This document shows positions 35,801 through 50,000 of a stretch of DNA of 64,000 nt, piece by piece (position 1 is the first letter of the stretch; the number at the start of each line of letters is the position of its first letter). A program made the translations under genes and the position numbers. This DNA comes from Zygnema circumcarinatum (Eukaryota; Streptophyta; Zygnematophyceae; Zygnematales; Zygnemataceae). Below the pieces are notes generated by a model, which worked only from the letters and a program-made list of their open reading frames with translations, was not told the DNA's origin and made no database searches. Where the stretch lies: positions 3,175,970 through 3,239,969 of the forward strand of contig CM074805.1 of NCBI GenBank assembly GCA_037447605.1, in the 5' to 3' direction.

Positions 35801-38800
35801 AGGTCTGCGTCAGGTGAGGCTGCCGTCTTCCCTCTTCCTCTTGCCTCAGTGACAGGAATGGCGAATCTTTGAATCCCCTGCAGAGGCTTTCATTGGACAT
35901 AAAAGCCTATACTGGCTATGCTTATGAGGAAAAAATGGACACACTTATGCTCTCCTTATGTTACTGATCCTTCCCTTTTGTTGGAAACTGCGTGATTGCT
36001 TCGTTCATAGGATGCATGATTGCTTTGTTCGTAGGGTGTTTCACATTGATCTTGACCAATAAACTTAAGGAATACTCACGATTGGGTTCGTACAACTTTG
36101 AGGCAAGCACGTGATCAATGGATGAAACAAGTGCATGTAGTGCTGAATTCTGAAAGGAAATTTACTGAATGGAAGACCTATGTCTATGAAATGTCTGGTG
36201 ACAGGTTATCAACCAGCAGAAAATGCCGAAGGAGCTCTTGCAGAGTAGTCTTAGGCCCATCTTGGTGAACCTTGCAAACCACAAAAACCTCACTATGCCT
36301 CTGCTGCAAGGACTGGCTCGCCTGCTTGAGCTTCTTGCCAATTGGTTCAATGTCACACTTGGAGACAAGCTGAAAGACCACCTCCGCAAATGGCTTGAAC
36401 CCGAAAAGCTCGCTCAACAGCAGCCCAAGGCGTGGAAGGCGGGGGAGGAACCGAAGATTGCAGCCGGTATGTCTAGGAGCCCTGTTCTGCATAAGTGCCA
36501 TGTTTGAATACAGAAAGCGGACCTTTGAAGAGTTATGGAGTTTGCGACCGAGGGAGGAATTGCAGCTGGCATATTGGGGAGATTTGAATGTCGGGCTCGA
36601 ATTCCTAGTCTGTTTCCGTGCAAAAGTTAACTCCGGTTTGGGGATCCTCCTATAGTGGGCTTTTAAATTTTCAATCGGTAGTCCAGATTTGCAAGGCTAT
36701 ACTTGCATCCGAGATTCTTGGAAACTGACATTCATTCGAGCTTTTATCCGCTTTTGCAGCTATAATCGAGCTATTCCATCTGCTGCCTCCCGCAGCTTCA
36801 AAGTTTCTGGATGAGCTGGTAGTGTTGACTATTCAGCTGGAAGGAGCCCTTCCAAGTGGCAGCGTGTACAGCGAGCTCAATTCTCCGTACCGCCTCCCGC
36901 TCACAAAGTTCCTCAACCGCTACGCCGCCGATGCGGTCGACTACTTCCTTGAACGTCTGACCATGCAACCTTATTTCCGGAGGTAATTTTTTTCGTCAGA
37001 TCGTTAAATTGTCGGATTGTCATGTCAGATCCATTCACTGCATAATGTGCATTTCTCTTTGGGGTCTCAGACTTCATGTTCTGAGGTGCACATGAGTTCT
37101 TTATGCTTTTTATTCTTCGAATGTTGCGTTGTTTTCACTTGAAGTTTTGTTTTCTTGTGTGTTCTTGGCACACGTTTTGAATGATCACTCATTCGCACTC
37201 TCCATCGTGCTGTTAGCCAGTGACAGAAAGTACAACTTCTGGGATTTTTCCCAGCAAAAAAATTTCATTGTTTTTTAGCTTAAGCAGGAAGGTTAGCGCA
37301 CCTCGTACTGACCCCCTCTGTGTATTGCATTTGCAGGTTTCTTGATATTATCCGTTCTGATGTCGGGCAGCCATTGAGAGAGGAGCTCATGCGCTCAGTA
37401 GATAAGATTATTGTCAAGGCTTTTTCCACTCCTCCGATGGCAGGCGGCGCGGAGGAGGCATCGATGGCCTTGGCATTGGCCAATGGAGGAGATGGCTACC
37501 TCAGCCGTACACACCGTAAGTGCCATTGCAGAACTCTTCGTTTCAAACTTGATTATGGTAGATGCAGTATATCATTTGGGAGACAGGCTAATTAAAGTGC
37601 TTCAGTCCTGTATATGATATGAATTCACTTTATTCAAATTAAAGGTACTGGTTTTCGCTTCATTATCCGTGGAACTATTTTGCCGTAAAACCTGAATTAG
37701 ATTCTCATACACAAGTGTTCTGGTGACCTCCTCTCCTGGTGACCATTCCGTGGTCATGGCCAACTGAATACCTTGTAGAGTAACTTTAACTCGTTAGACA
37801 TCGCAAGACTTCCTACAGTCTCAAGGGGTCCAGAAGGTTATCATTGTCAGATTGCAAATGGTGAGATTTTGTAGAGTTGGTATTTAGTTGAGCTTTCCAT
37901 AGATAAGCTAAGGAAATTTGTCAACTTAGCATGATTTAAGTGCAGCAGCTTTAATAAAATTAACTGGACGAGAAGAAGAGAAACAGGAAGAGAAGACGAG
38001 AGAAGTTGCAGAGTAGCCGAGACTAGACGGAAAGAAAACCAGACAGATAGGAGATCAGAGAAGTTCGAGAGAAGATTGACGTAGTTTCTGTAGTTTTTCT
38101 TATCCCTTTTTTACCTGCAGCATTTCCTTATTACAGAGTGCTTAGCTGAAGAACCCACTTGCCAGAGCAAACCAAAACCAAACTCAGCTATGGCTGTGCG
38201 CTTTGCAGAGCTCGCAGGAGTAGAGCTTGTCGCCGCCCTGGTGAAGCTGCAGCCCGAGTGGCTCTCCGGGCAGCGCCCTCTCTTTGAAGCTCTTGTTCGC
38301 ATCTGGCGGTCGCCCGCACGGGCCCAACGGCTGCGGAATGAGCAGGAGCTGCCTTTGCATCTGGTGGGTCATCCGCACTGCATGCATCCGGTTGGGATAT
38401 GGAGTCCTGTCTTTGGAAGGAAAGGTGTCCGGCCCTCTCTGCAATGGAGTGATTGATGGTCGTAGCGAGTAAAACAGTTGGAGGTGACATGGAATCGCAG
38501 GAAGATCTTGTTGGGAATACTGTTGAGTAATCCTAAACGAGAAATCGATGAAGGATGGGACTTCGTAGCACATGATGTTGGAGCCGTCTTTTTTATCCTG
38601 TTTCAATTTGGCGTCATTTTCTGTTGAATTGGAAACTGCACGTATTGGAACCATAGCCAGGACCTGAAGAAAGCCATGCATCACAATCGATTGATGGTTA
38701 CGAATTGGAAAGGGAAGTGCCGCAGCGATTTGAGGAGGTGAATTGTGGCCAAATGAATGCAGGTGAAGGAAAGCAAGCTGATGGTTAAGTGCTTCTTGAG

Positions 38801-41017
38801 CTATCTTCAGTACAAGCGCAGTGAGGTGGATGTGCTCTTTGACATGCTCTCCATCTTCTTGACACGTACTCGTGTCGATTTTACCTTTCTGAAGGAGTTC
38901 TTCATGATCAAAGTGAGTACCATCTGTTTAGTGGAGCTTGATCCTTTTAGAAACAAGATAGCTTATTTTGCCAATGGTGCAGTGAATTGAGCTTTCTCGT
39001 TACCTTTTGGGTAGAAGCAATTATATCTGTATGGTGTTCCGAAGTGATGTACAGACACTATGTTGCCATCATTTTGTAGAATATCTACGTTGTTTCGAGG
39101 AGTATCCTAGTTGCCTCGCAGCGCTTCCATGTTGTGTTGTATTGTGTTGTGTTTTTTATCGTTAGGATGCACACTGTGTTATTGATCCCTGTCTTTTGGC
39201 ACTTGTGCAGCTACCAGAGACGTATTCGGCGGAGGAGAAGAAGGCCGTGCTGAGCCGCTTCTTGGTTCTGTTTCAGAGCAGAGCTCTCGTGCAGGAGCAC
39301 CGCGTGGCCGCTCTGCAGCTGCTCGTCATGCCGCTGCTCAGCGCCGCCTTTGAGCAGGGGCAGGGCCGGGACGTGCTTGTGGGCAGCGACGGGGCCATCG
39401 TCAGAACCATTGTGGAGCAGCTGCTAGACCCCCCAGAGAATGTATGTCCCCACTGCTTTGGATACTCACATTTGTGTGTTTGGATTGTGAAAGACGTCGT
39501 TTATACACGGTTTACCTTTGTAGCTTGCTGTTCTGCAATCGCACCTTGGAATGTTCTCAACTGCTTTGTGCTGCTTGACGTGCAGGTGACTGGAGAGTAT
39601 GACGAGGCTCTTCGGATAGAGCTGTTACAGCTGGCAACCCTCCTTATCCGGCAGTTGCCTGGAGAGCTGAAGCAGCATCGGAAAGAGCTCATTAAATTTG
39701 GGTGGAATCATTTAAAGCGTGAGGAGGCGGCCTCGAAACCATGGGCTTTTGTTAATGTTTGCCACTTCTTGGATTCGTATCAAGCACCTGAGAAGATTAT
39801 TCTGCAGGTGGGTTTCAATAGATTTCTAGGTTTTCCATAACCAACACATTTCTGAGATGTATCACGGAGGTAAACCTAGTTTTGGTAGCATTCCTCGTCC
39901 CCATGCTCATTCTTCATTTATCATACACCTGACGAGTTGTCGACAGGTCCTCATGTCGTTTCTCAGGGCTTTTCACTTGCATTAGTTGTCTTACAGGTAA
40001 TGCCACCGTTTGCGTGCTGTCGTCCCCCACACCATATGTAGACTTGCAGATGTCCCCTGCTTGAGCAGGATGAGAATGTAAGAGTGAATTGATGTTATAG
40101 GCTTGTGAATTTGAACCCTTGCTGAAAGGTCCCATATGGTATGGCAGGTTTTTGTGGCCCTGCTGCGAGCCTGCCAGGCCGAGACTCGGACGCTGGTGAA
40201 GCAAGCTTTGGACGTCCTAATGCCCGCTCTTCCAAGGCGTCTGCCGCTGGTCGATGCAAGGATACACATTTGGATTCGTTATACGAAGAAAATCCTGGTT
40301 GAGGAAGGGCATTCTCTGCCCCATCTAGTACACATCTTCCAGATTGTTGTGCGTCATGCAGATCTTTTTTATTCGTCACGCGGGCAGTTTGTCCCGCAGA
40401 TGGTCAACTCCCTCCAGCGTCTCGGGCTTCCACCCAATTCACCAACAGAGAATCGTAGACTAGCAATTGACCTAGCAGGTCTTGTGGTTGCATGGGAAGA
40501 AAGGAGGCAGAGGGAGGTTCAAGCAGCTGCAGATGGAGGTCAAGGTGGACCTGGGCAGGATAGTAATGTCCAAGCAGAAAGATTAGGCAGTGGGGGAGAC
40601 GGAGGAGAGGGTGGAGGTGGCAGCATTGCTGCGATTGGTGAGAAGAGGACAGCAGAAATGGCAGGAATTGATGCTTCAGCAGAGGACATGTCAAAGCGTG
40701 TGAAGGTTGAGGCAGGAGCAGTACCTTCTTCGGCCGCCCCTTCTCAGAGTCAGTGGGGGGCTTCTGGAGGGCCGTCTATGCGGGTCCCATCTGTAGGTGG
40801 GGGGACAGAGGATGACTTCAAGCCAAACTCAGGAATGGAGGAAATGATCATCAGTTTTCTGGTTAGAGTCCTTTTTGTGGTGGAACCCAAGGATAGAGAA
40901 AGTAAAGAGACATATAGACAAGCCCTTGTCTTATTAGGTCGAGCTTTAGAAGTGTGGCCAGGGGTGAGCATGAAAATTGGCTATGTAGAACGCCTTATTG
41001 CACAGAACCAACAGCAG

Positions 41018-41049
<32 letters not shown>

Positions 41050-44000
41050 GCAACAACAACAACAACAACAGCAGCAGGTGAGTTGGTGTCAGCAAGCCAT
41101 TATTGGTCTTGGCCGGACTGTCAAAGGTGTGACATTTCTGTTTATGTCAGATAATTGGACTTATCCTCGTGAATGGACTATGACAAATGATTGTGATGGA
41201 TTTCATTGTGCAGCAGCAGGGGACGGCTTCGGCCGGAGGCCGGGAGGCATGGCACGCGCTTGCCACGGGTCTTGATGTGATGCATGTGGGCTTGGAGAAG
41301 CAGCCACAAGCTTTTATTCGTACCAACTTGTCGCTAATTGTTCAGGTGAAAAGCCTTCGAAGCGAACCCTCATGCAATGGAATAGTCAAGAGCCGATTTT
41401 GTCTCCAAACTTGCGATATGTCTTCCCAGTACCCTGTCAGCTTCTTGATCCCTAGAGTTGTGCCCTCTGTCAGTATAAATATGCTACAGATGAATGTCCA
41501 TATTTGGAGGAAACTACAGGGTTTGGTTGCAGGCTCTTGTCCACAGTATTCGGGTCCTGGCAATGAGATGCACCGTGTTGTCTATGGCTCTGACTGCAGG
41601 TATTGGAGCCCTGCTTCATCTGTCGAACGCAAGAAGTAGTGAAGTCATTTTGCGAAGTTTTGACGATGGCCCTCTCTGCTTTCCCAAGCAATGACCCAGC
41701 CAACCCACCCCCTCCAGAATTAAGAGTACTTCATCAAAAGCTTGAAGAGCAGCTTCAGAAGGCCCTTATGGCTGCAACTGCATTGCCTCCATCGCCTGCA
41801 ACAGCTGCTGCCGGAAATCCGCCTCCGCCGGTAGCTGTGATGGATGTAAAGAATGCAAACGCACTCATTGCATGTGCCCTGCATGTGGTCCAAACCCTGT
41901 CCGAGGTGGGACTCACATCGGTTGTGGACAAGCAGTTGGCCCTAATTGCACGCGCAATCAACAGACTCCAATTAGAGTTCAAGGGGGCAGAGGCCAAGGC
42001 CGGTCGACAGGTAATTCGTCCCCCTTTAACTCTCATTCTGGAACAAATTCATGCTGTAAGCCTTGTTTCGTAGCCTAGTACAGTCTTATTCTAATTGCAA
42101 GCTTATCAGGCTTTCTGTTTTGATCCGCTATTTAAGGCTTTCAAATATGTTTGACATGTGGGATATCAAATGATAATATTTGGAATTGGAATGCAGAAGC
42201 CTGATGCATCTGAGACATCCTCGGCCGGCACAGAATTTGGCAGCACTGTTGGCAATGTGAAGATTGCGCTAAAGCTTCTGAGCAGGCGAGTTCTCCACGT
42301 GGAACATGTGCGGAAACAGTACGGATCTGCACTGCTCAGTTTGCTTGTGGAGACAGGCATGAATGGCGCCATACTGCTCACTGTTCTTGACATTCTACGC
42401 GATTGGGTGGAAAACGATTTCAGGTAAGACGTCACCATAAGCACCATAAGCTGCTTTAGCGGATACCATTCTGCGGATCTCTTTGTGGGTCATAAGCATG
42501 CAATAGCATCTCTAACTGGCTTCAACGGTGGCGTCTGCTTCACGTCAATGTTAATGAAGCTTTGCGTGTCGAAAGGCACATTCCTTCATGCAAATGAAAA
42601 TGACAAGTCAATCTGCTATTGACTTTTGACTTTTCGAATAGGGTGGTCATGCTGAATAAAAGTCGCAAATGCCTGTCCAGAGGAACACCGGCCGGAGTGA
42701 TAAAGCCACAAGACATGATTACTTTTCTGCACAAAATGGCTGTAGCGGATCGAAGCGGCTGCACGCCGAGTATGGAGGAAGAGCTCGAGGATAAGCTCTT
42801 GCGTCTCATCCATCGACTATGTTCTGACCCCATGTACTTTATATTTATACTTTTGAAAGTGTTTTGACACCTTGTGGATTGCCAAGTTTTTCAGCCCAAA
42901 CTATCTCAGACTAGGATGCCAAACTGTCGAACTTTCAATTCTGTGCTAGGGAGTCGTCCTCTCTATTCTTGAGTATTGAAGGCGCCATTTCTAATTTGCT
43001 TACCTTGGCAAATCGACCTCTTTTTTTTATCAGATTCCCTCCACAAGTACGCCAAGAAGTATTCTTGAAAGTGGAGCGTGCTCGCATGTTAGGCATATGT
43101 GCAACCAAGCCGGAACTTCGCAACATGTTTTTTTCTCTTTACCACGAGCAAATCCAACGCACTTTATTCCAGCGTCTCCAATACATCATCAGCGGGCAGG
43201 ACTGGGAGGCCCTTGCCGGCAGCTTCTGGATAAAGCAGGCCCTTGATGTGCTACTCGCCATTCTTGTGGAGAGTGAGCCGATCACTATGGCCCCAAATGC
43301 AGCACAGCTTCTCCCTCTCATGGCTTCTGGGGGAGTCCTGGACAGACCGGGCATGCAGCTGCCCCCCCACGCAGAGGGAGCCGAAGTGGGGGAGGGTTTA
43401 CCTCCAGCCCCGCTATCTTTCGTGACTTTGGTGAATCAGCATGCACGGTTTCTCAACGATATGCGGCGATTGAATGTGAGTTTATTTTTTGAGGCCGACA
43501 AGGGACAAGGGAGTCTGAAGGGATATTGTCCTCTGTGAGTCTTTTCCATGGGTGGCTATATTGGCTGGAATTGACAACCATTCAACCCTGGCTTGCTTTA
43601 CTGATCAAGAGATGGAGGAGATGTTGGTCGAGAGTCTTTGTGTGTCAGCCAGTTGGTTAATGTTAGAGTATGTATTGAGTGGTGTAAGCGTTTTTCTCCT
43701 TCCCACACAAAACTGAGGTCGAAAGGGTCCCCTTTGGGATTAACGACCTTATTATGTACGGACTGTTAGTGCTGGACAATTGATTCAACCATGTTATTAT
43801 TTTTATGTTTGTTCAATAGCGGCCTGACGTCATGGACTCCTTTCCAGCAGTCAGCAAATGGGTTCTTTTGATCTCCGTGCCTGTACTTTTGCTGAAACCG
43901 AGTAAGAAACTGCTGTCTTCGCTACGAATTGCAACTAAATCTCGTTGGTGTGCTGTGGACATCTCTTCTGAGCTAATCAACCTCGCAACCACTTTTGAGC

Positions 44001-47000
44001 AAAAGTAATGAAGCCTTCTGTTTACCTGGGTGGGCGAGGTAATCAGACCGGCCATCTCCTGTCCGCCCTCCGCGAGTTAGCGGTGGCTGAGCCTCAGGTG
44101 GCATATCACATGTGGGTGACGGTGTTCCCCATTGTGTGGGCCACCTTAAAGAAGGAAGAGCAAATGTTGCTTGCGAAGCCCATGATTACGTTACTGCATA
44201 AGGACTACCACGTCAAGCAGCTTCATCGCCGGCCCAATGTAGTGCAGGCCCTCCTTGAGGGTGTCAGGTTAGTGGATACTTCAATGACTTTTGTCTTTTC
44301 AGTCTCCCACAAAACAAAGCTCTGCAGAATCCTTGTCCCCCAATGCAGCTTACCGGTTCATGGAAAGTGTTAGAGGCATAGAGCGGCTGCTGATGCCAAC
44401 TCGATATGAGCCCTATGGATGGCAGATTTATGGAATAAACGAGGGTTTAAGGGTGTGTTTTTGTTTCTAAATAATGTGATCTCTTTGCTGCCTGTTTGCT
44501 GTGCAGCTTGAGCCAGCCGCAGCCCAAGTTCCCCAGCGATTTAATCAAGTTTCTGGGAAAAACTTACAACGCATGGCACATTGCTATTCCTTTATTGGAA
44601 AGCCATGTGTCGTTATTTCCGCAGGAAACAAAATGCTTTGAAGCCCTTTGCGAGCTTTATCGGTGAGTGTCTAATGCACAGTCTGCACTGCCCAATATCC
44701 AGTTCTCATTCCGTTAAACGCTGATCTATCACTCATGCATGAGGCAAGTCTTACACGACACGTCCCAAAGCTCAGTCCATTGCTGTCTACTTGTAGGGCA
44801 GAAAAAGTGGCCTTTGACAAGCTATTTTCTCCATTGTGAGGCATGTGCAGGTGCCTAAATGAAGACGATGTGCTCTATGGCATGTGGAAGCGGAGAGCAG
44901 CCACAGCGGAGACACGTGCAGGCCTGTCATTGGTCCAGCACGGCTTCTGGCAGAAAGGGCAGGATGTCTTCTACCGGGGGCTCAGCAAAGCATCACATGT
45001 AAGGGTTCTGCTCAAGAACTCAAGGGCATGGGACAGTAGAAGTTTAGAAACTGTCCTTAGTTTTCTTTTCATTATGAAAATGAATAAATTTCTACCGGAG
45101 GCTCAGTAAAGCATCACTAGTAAGGGTTCTGCTCAAGATGTCAAGGGCATGGGAACGTAGAAGTTTAGGAACTGTCCTTAGTTTTCTTTTCATTATGAAA
45201 ATGAATAAATTTCTCTATAAAATTGTGCAGGGCGTCTATGGCAGTGACGTCTCGAAAGCGGAAATGGGGCTCTGGGAAGAACAATGGCTGAGTTGCGCAA
45301 AGCGGCTGAGTCACTGGGAACTACTCGCAGAGTTCGGTCGCAGTGTGGAGAACTATGAGCTGATGGCAGATGTGTTATGGCGACTGCCCGACTGGCAAGG
45401 ACTGAAGGAGACTGTGTTGCCACGGGCTCAGCTGGAGGAAACACCAAAGCTCAAAATGATTCAAGCATATTGTATTCTGCAGGATGGCACAGCCCAAAGT
45501 GTGGCAGATGCTGACAACTTAATCAGTCAGGTGAGTGTGGAGGGCTTGGGGTGTGATTCCAAAAGCTATGTAATCTATGTTGGAATTTTGGCCGAAAGAT
45601 TAATCTCGTCAGCTTTTTTGCGGTCTTCTTTTTCATGTTTGCTAGGCTCATATCTTGATGGAGAGGATGGTTGTTTATGGCAGGGATGGGAGCTAGCTCT
45701 CAAACGCTGGTGGCAGTTGCCGGTGATTGGAGTACAGCCTCATCTGCCGCTTCTACAACAGTTTCAGCAGCTGGTAGAACTTCAGGTAAGTTCTCTGCAT
45801 GCATGTCATCGATTTTGCTTGGTGCTTTGCTTGGTACAGCTGGTATTGGTGATCTTTAAGCACAGTAATGAGTTTGTGGAACGCTCTACGCTACGTGTAC
45901 TTTTGCACAGGAGTCATCTCGTATACTACTTGACATCATCAATGGACCAAATCAGTCGCTGCCTCCCCCCCAGCCATCAGCCTTACCCGGCCAACCGAAT
46001 GCTTCCCTGAACAACCAATATCAAGAGCTGCGAGAGATCGTGGAGGTTTGGCGTATGCGCACGCCAAATGAGTGGGATGACCTCCTCGTATGGTGCGACG
46101 TGCTCCAATGGCGGAGCCATATGTTCAACACCATTATCACAGCGTTCGCGGTAAGTGTGCAGGCATCATGGTGTGGTTGTGTACAACAGGTTGCACGTTA
46201 CAGAGAAACAGTAATGGGAAGCAGGGGAGGAGTGTGTTGGGAAAGTGTTTCCGATTATGGTACACTCATAGTTCTGTCCTTTTTTTTACCTGTAGAGTTA
46301 GGAAAGTCTGTGGTCTCATGTCTCTACAGTAAAGAATGCTGGAAGGACTTCCAAGTGCGAGTACCACAGTTTGGGCTCAGTATGCAATACATAGCTTGAG
46401 TGATCCCTCTTCACATATCGACACGTTAAAACTGTCTGCACTGCGTATGTTCCTGCAGACGGTGGCGGAGACAAACCCAACTTTGCACCAGTTGGGATTT
46501 AAGGATAAAGCTTGGACCGTGAACAAACTGGCCTCTGTGGCCCGCAAGCAGGGTCTCGGAGCCGTATGTGTGAAAGTGTTAACCTACATGTACGGCTTCC
46601 CTTGCATGGAAGTGCAGGAGGCTTTTGTAAAGATCAAGGAGCAAGTGAAGGCTTATTTGGACATGAAGGGAGAGCTCCATATGGGATTAAGCCTCATTAA
46701 TGGCACCAACCTCGAGTATTTTCAGAATAACAGTAAGGCAGAGGTTCTGAGATTGAAAGGCGAGTTCTTGCAGCGTTTGGGGGATGGGGACGCTGCAAAT
46801 CAGGCTTTCTCTGCAGCAATCACAATGTTCAAACATCTTCCCAAGGGCTGGATCAGTTGGGGAAGCTACTGCGACCAGGTTAGTCGTCGTGCCTATAAAA
46901 ATTTCGTGGAAACCCGTTCTCTGACAACGCTAGCAGTCTGACAGCTTTGTTGCTCCCTCGTTGTGTGCTGCCGGTATCTGTCGTTCTTGTTCCCTATTTT

Positions 47001-50000
47001 CAACTTTGGCTGTGACTCTTAGCCTCAAACGCATCCGTTACTTTTTTGCATTCTCTAGCCAGAAGTTACTGATTGCACAGGAACTTATTGCTTGTATTTT
47101 CTCGTGGTCTTCTCAATCTTTACCAGTCCCCATGTAGAGTTGTTTAAACAAGTCCCTCCGTTTGCTCTTTCATCGGTGGGCGATTTTCCTTTGCCAAAAC
47201 TGCTCTCTTTTCTTGCTTCGTTCATACACTCCTCCGCCTTCTCGTTGGTGTTCAGGTGTACAAGGAGACAGGGGAGCAAGTGTGGTTGGAGTACGCAGTC
47301 AGCTGCTTGTTGCAGGGAATCAAGTGTGGCAACGCAAGCGGCCGCTCCCATCTCGCCCGTGTCCTCTACCTGCTCTCCTTTGACAATCAGGAGGGCCGGG
47401 TTGGAAAGGCTTTGGATTCTTTTCGCGAGTCCATTCCCTTCTGGGTGTGGCTGCCCTGGCTACCACAGCTGCTGCTCTCTCTGCAGAGGCCGGAGGCGAC
47501 GCACACGAAGTTGGTGCTCATTCGGGTAGCACAGATGTACCCACAGGTGAGTCGAACCCCTTCTTCTCCTATCACTCTTTTCAAATAGTGCTCGTCTGTT
47601 GATCTCATCCTTTTGGCCTAGAACAGTGTTCTCGGGTGATCGTGAGGTTATCGTGTGTCCAGCAGAGTGCTCGTAACGAGGGAGTTTCTGGCTATTCTTT
47701 TGAAATTGGAATTACAAGCAGATGCATATCCATTAGTTCAGGAGGCAGCCCCAGGTGAGGCTCGTCCTTGGCATGATCATGAGTGATGTTCACAAGGTTG
47801 ATTGTTGGTTTAGTCCATATATGGCGCTTCGCAAATACAAACATTGCTGACGATCTATCCATTTCATTGACCATTAAATGGGCCCAACATGGAATGGATG
47901 TGATTCGTCACCACACCATGTACTTTAACCTCGCATTTATGACCGTGAATCTCCTTTGTTACCAAGCAACCACGTAAATAGTTCTGTGAACCTCTGAATG
48001 CCTGAGATGCTCTGTGCTCCCCCTCTCCTCCACTTATGACATCCTTGCATGGCACTTGCCCTCTTCTTGAAGTCTGCCATTTAAACCGGGAACTTCAGAT
48101 TACGTAGGTCACAGTGAGCAGGCTCAGCCTTGCCTTTATCAAGAATAACTAGCAGGAAACCTGTTACTGAGATGATTCGCCTTTTTATGACAGGCAATTT
48201 ACTATTGGCTTCGAACGTATCTCTTGGAGCGGAGAGATGTGGCACAACGTGCGGAAATGGCCCATAGAGCTGCTCAGGGCCATGGGGGCCGTCCTCAAAG
48301 CATGGGAGATGGGCGAGGAATAGCTCCCGGGGGTGGTCCGGACGGCTCCATGGCTTCTGCAGGCGGGCAGATGCAGGGAGGAGGGCCAGTAGCTCATGGA
48401 GACGCTGTTCTAGGGAGCCAATCTTCTATAACCACCATTAGCAGTGGAGATGGAAATGGCAATGTGCTTGGAGTCGGAGGAGGGGGGAGCGGCAACCTGA
48501 TTTCGAGTGTAGCTGATGGGGCTGGGGGCATGGGCCATACGATGGAGGGAGGGAGTGGTGGGCTAGGGGGGGAAGGTAATCAGGGTGCGGTGCAGGCAGG
48601 AGGAGATGCAGGACAACAGGCCATGGTGCTTCGTAGGAGTGCAAGCTCAGGGATTGGATGGCCCACGAGTACAATTTCAGCCTTCGAGGCGGCAAAGGAT
48701 GTGATGGAGTCTTTGCGTTTGAAACATTCGAACCTTGCCACTGAACTGGAGGTGGGTTTCCATGTGGCTTCGCAGAGTGTTGCAAGGTGCTCAATGGTAA
48801 TTGACCTTGCCGGATCTGTGAGACTGTTCACATGTTCACCATATGTCAAGGAATTGTTTTTAGAAAGAAAGAAAACTGCATTTGAGGGGACAAAACTGTT
48901 AATCGTCGTTTCTGTCTCTCTGTTTGTCTGATGTGGTTCAACGCAGGTTATGCTGACAGAGATAGGTTCGAGGTTTGTTCCACTTCCAGAAGAGCGCTTA
49001 CTCGCTGTGGTTCATGCTCTTCTTCACCGATGCTACAAGTATCCCACAGCCACTACGGCTGAGGTGCCTTTGAGCTTGAAGAAGGAGCTCGGAGGTGTAT
49101 GTAGAGCATGCTTCTCTGTAGATACCGTCAGCAAGCACTCGGATTTCGTCAGCGAGTACAAGCACGACTTTGAACGGGATCTCGATCCCGACTCAGTGGA
49201 TACATTTCCAAAGTCGCTTGCAGAGCTGACGAAGACTCTCAAGCACTGGGAGGGTATATTACAGGTCAGTTCGGTGCACATGCTAATTGATGAGAGCGCC
49301 TAGACTGGTGAAGCACTTTGGGTGATTTCTTTTCCTATGGCTTTTACGTGTTATGTAAAATATAGAAAGCAAACAATCTACAACAGGTCGCTCTCATGAA
49401 GTGAACCATTGACGGCTTTATTGCTGGGTAGCATTTCTTTCTGATTTGTTGTTTTGCTGCATTCATCCCCAGAGCAATGTTGAAGAACGGCTTCCAGCAG
49501 TCTTGAAGTTGGAGGATGAAAGCCGGACACTCCGTGAGTGGAACGTGCTCGAAGTGGAGCTGCCCGGACAATATTTTAGTGATCAGGTAAGCGTCCAACC
49601 TAGTGTAGAGTACAGTGAAAGGTCAGGAGCTGAAGTTTTTAGAACGCATATTTGCTGAATCTCTTTCTGGATAATGCATCGCAGTCGTCAGTCGCCACTG
49701 TCACAATCTGTATGATTCATGAAGATTGATATACACACATTTGCTGACGACGACCTTTATGAGTACATCGTGTACGTTCTTGCCACCATCATGTATAGGC
49801 ACTGGTTTGCGTTTCTCTCTGCTCATAAACTATACTTTGTGTTCTTGTTCACATAAATGTTGCTCCTCTTGCTTATGCTAGCTGGTTTTGTTTGTGGAAA
49901 GCAGGAAGCCCCTCCAGAACACATGGTAAAGCTGGACAGCATTGGTGCGGATGTTCCGATCGTGCGGCGCCATGGCAGCAGCCATCGACGGCTCACAATG

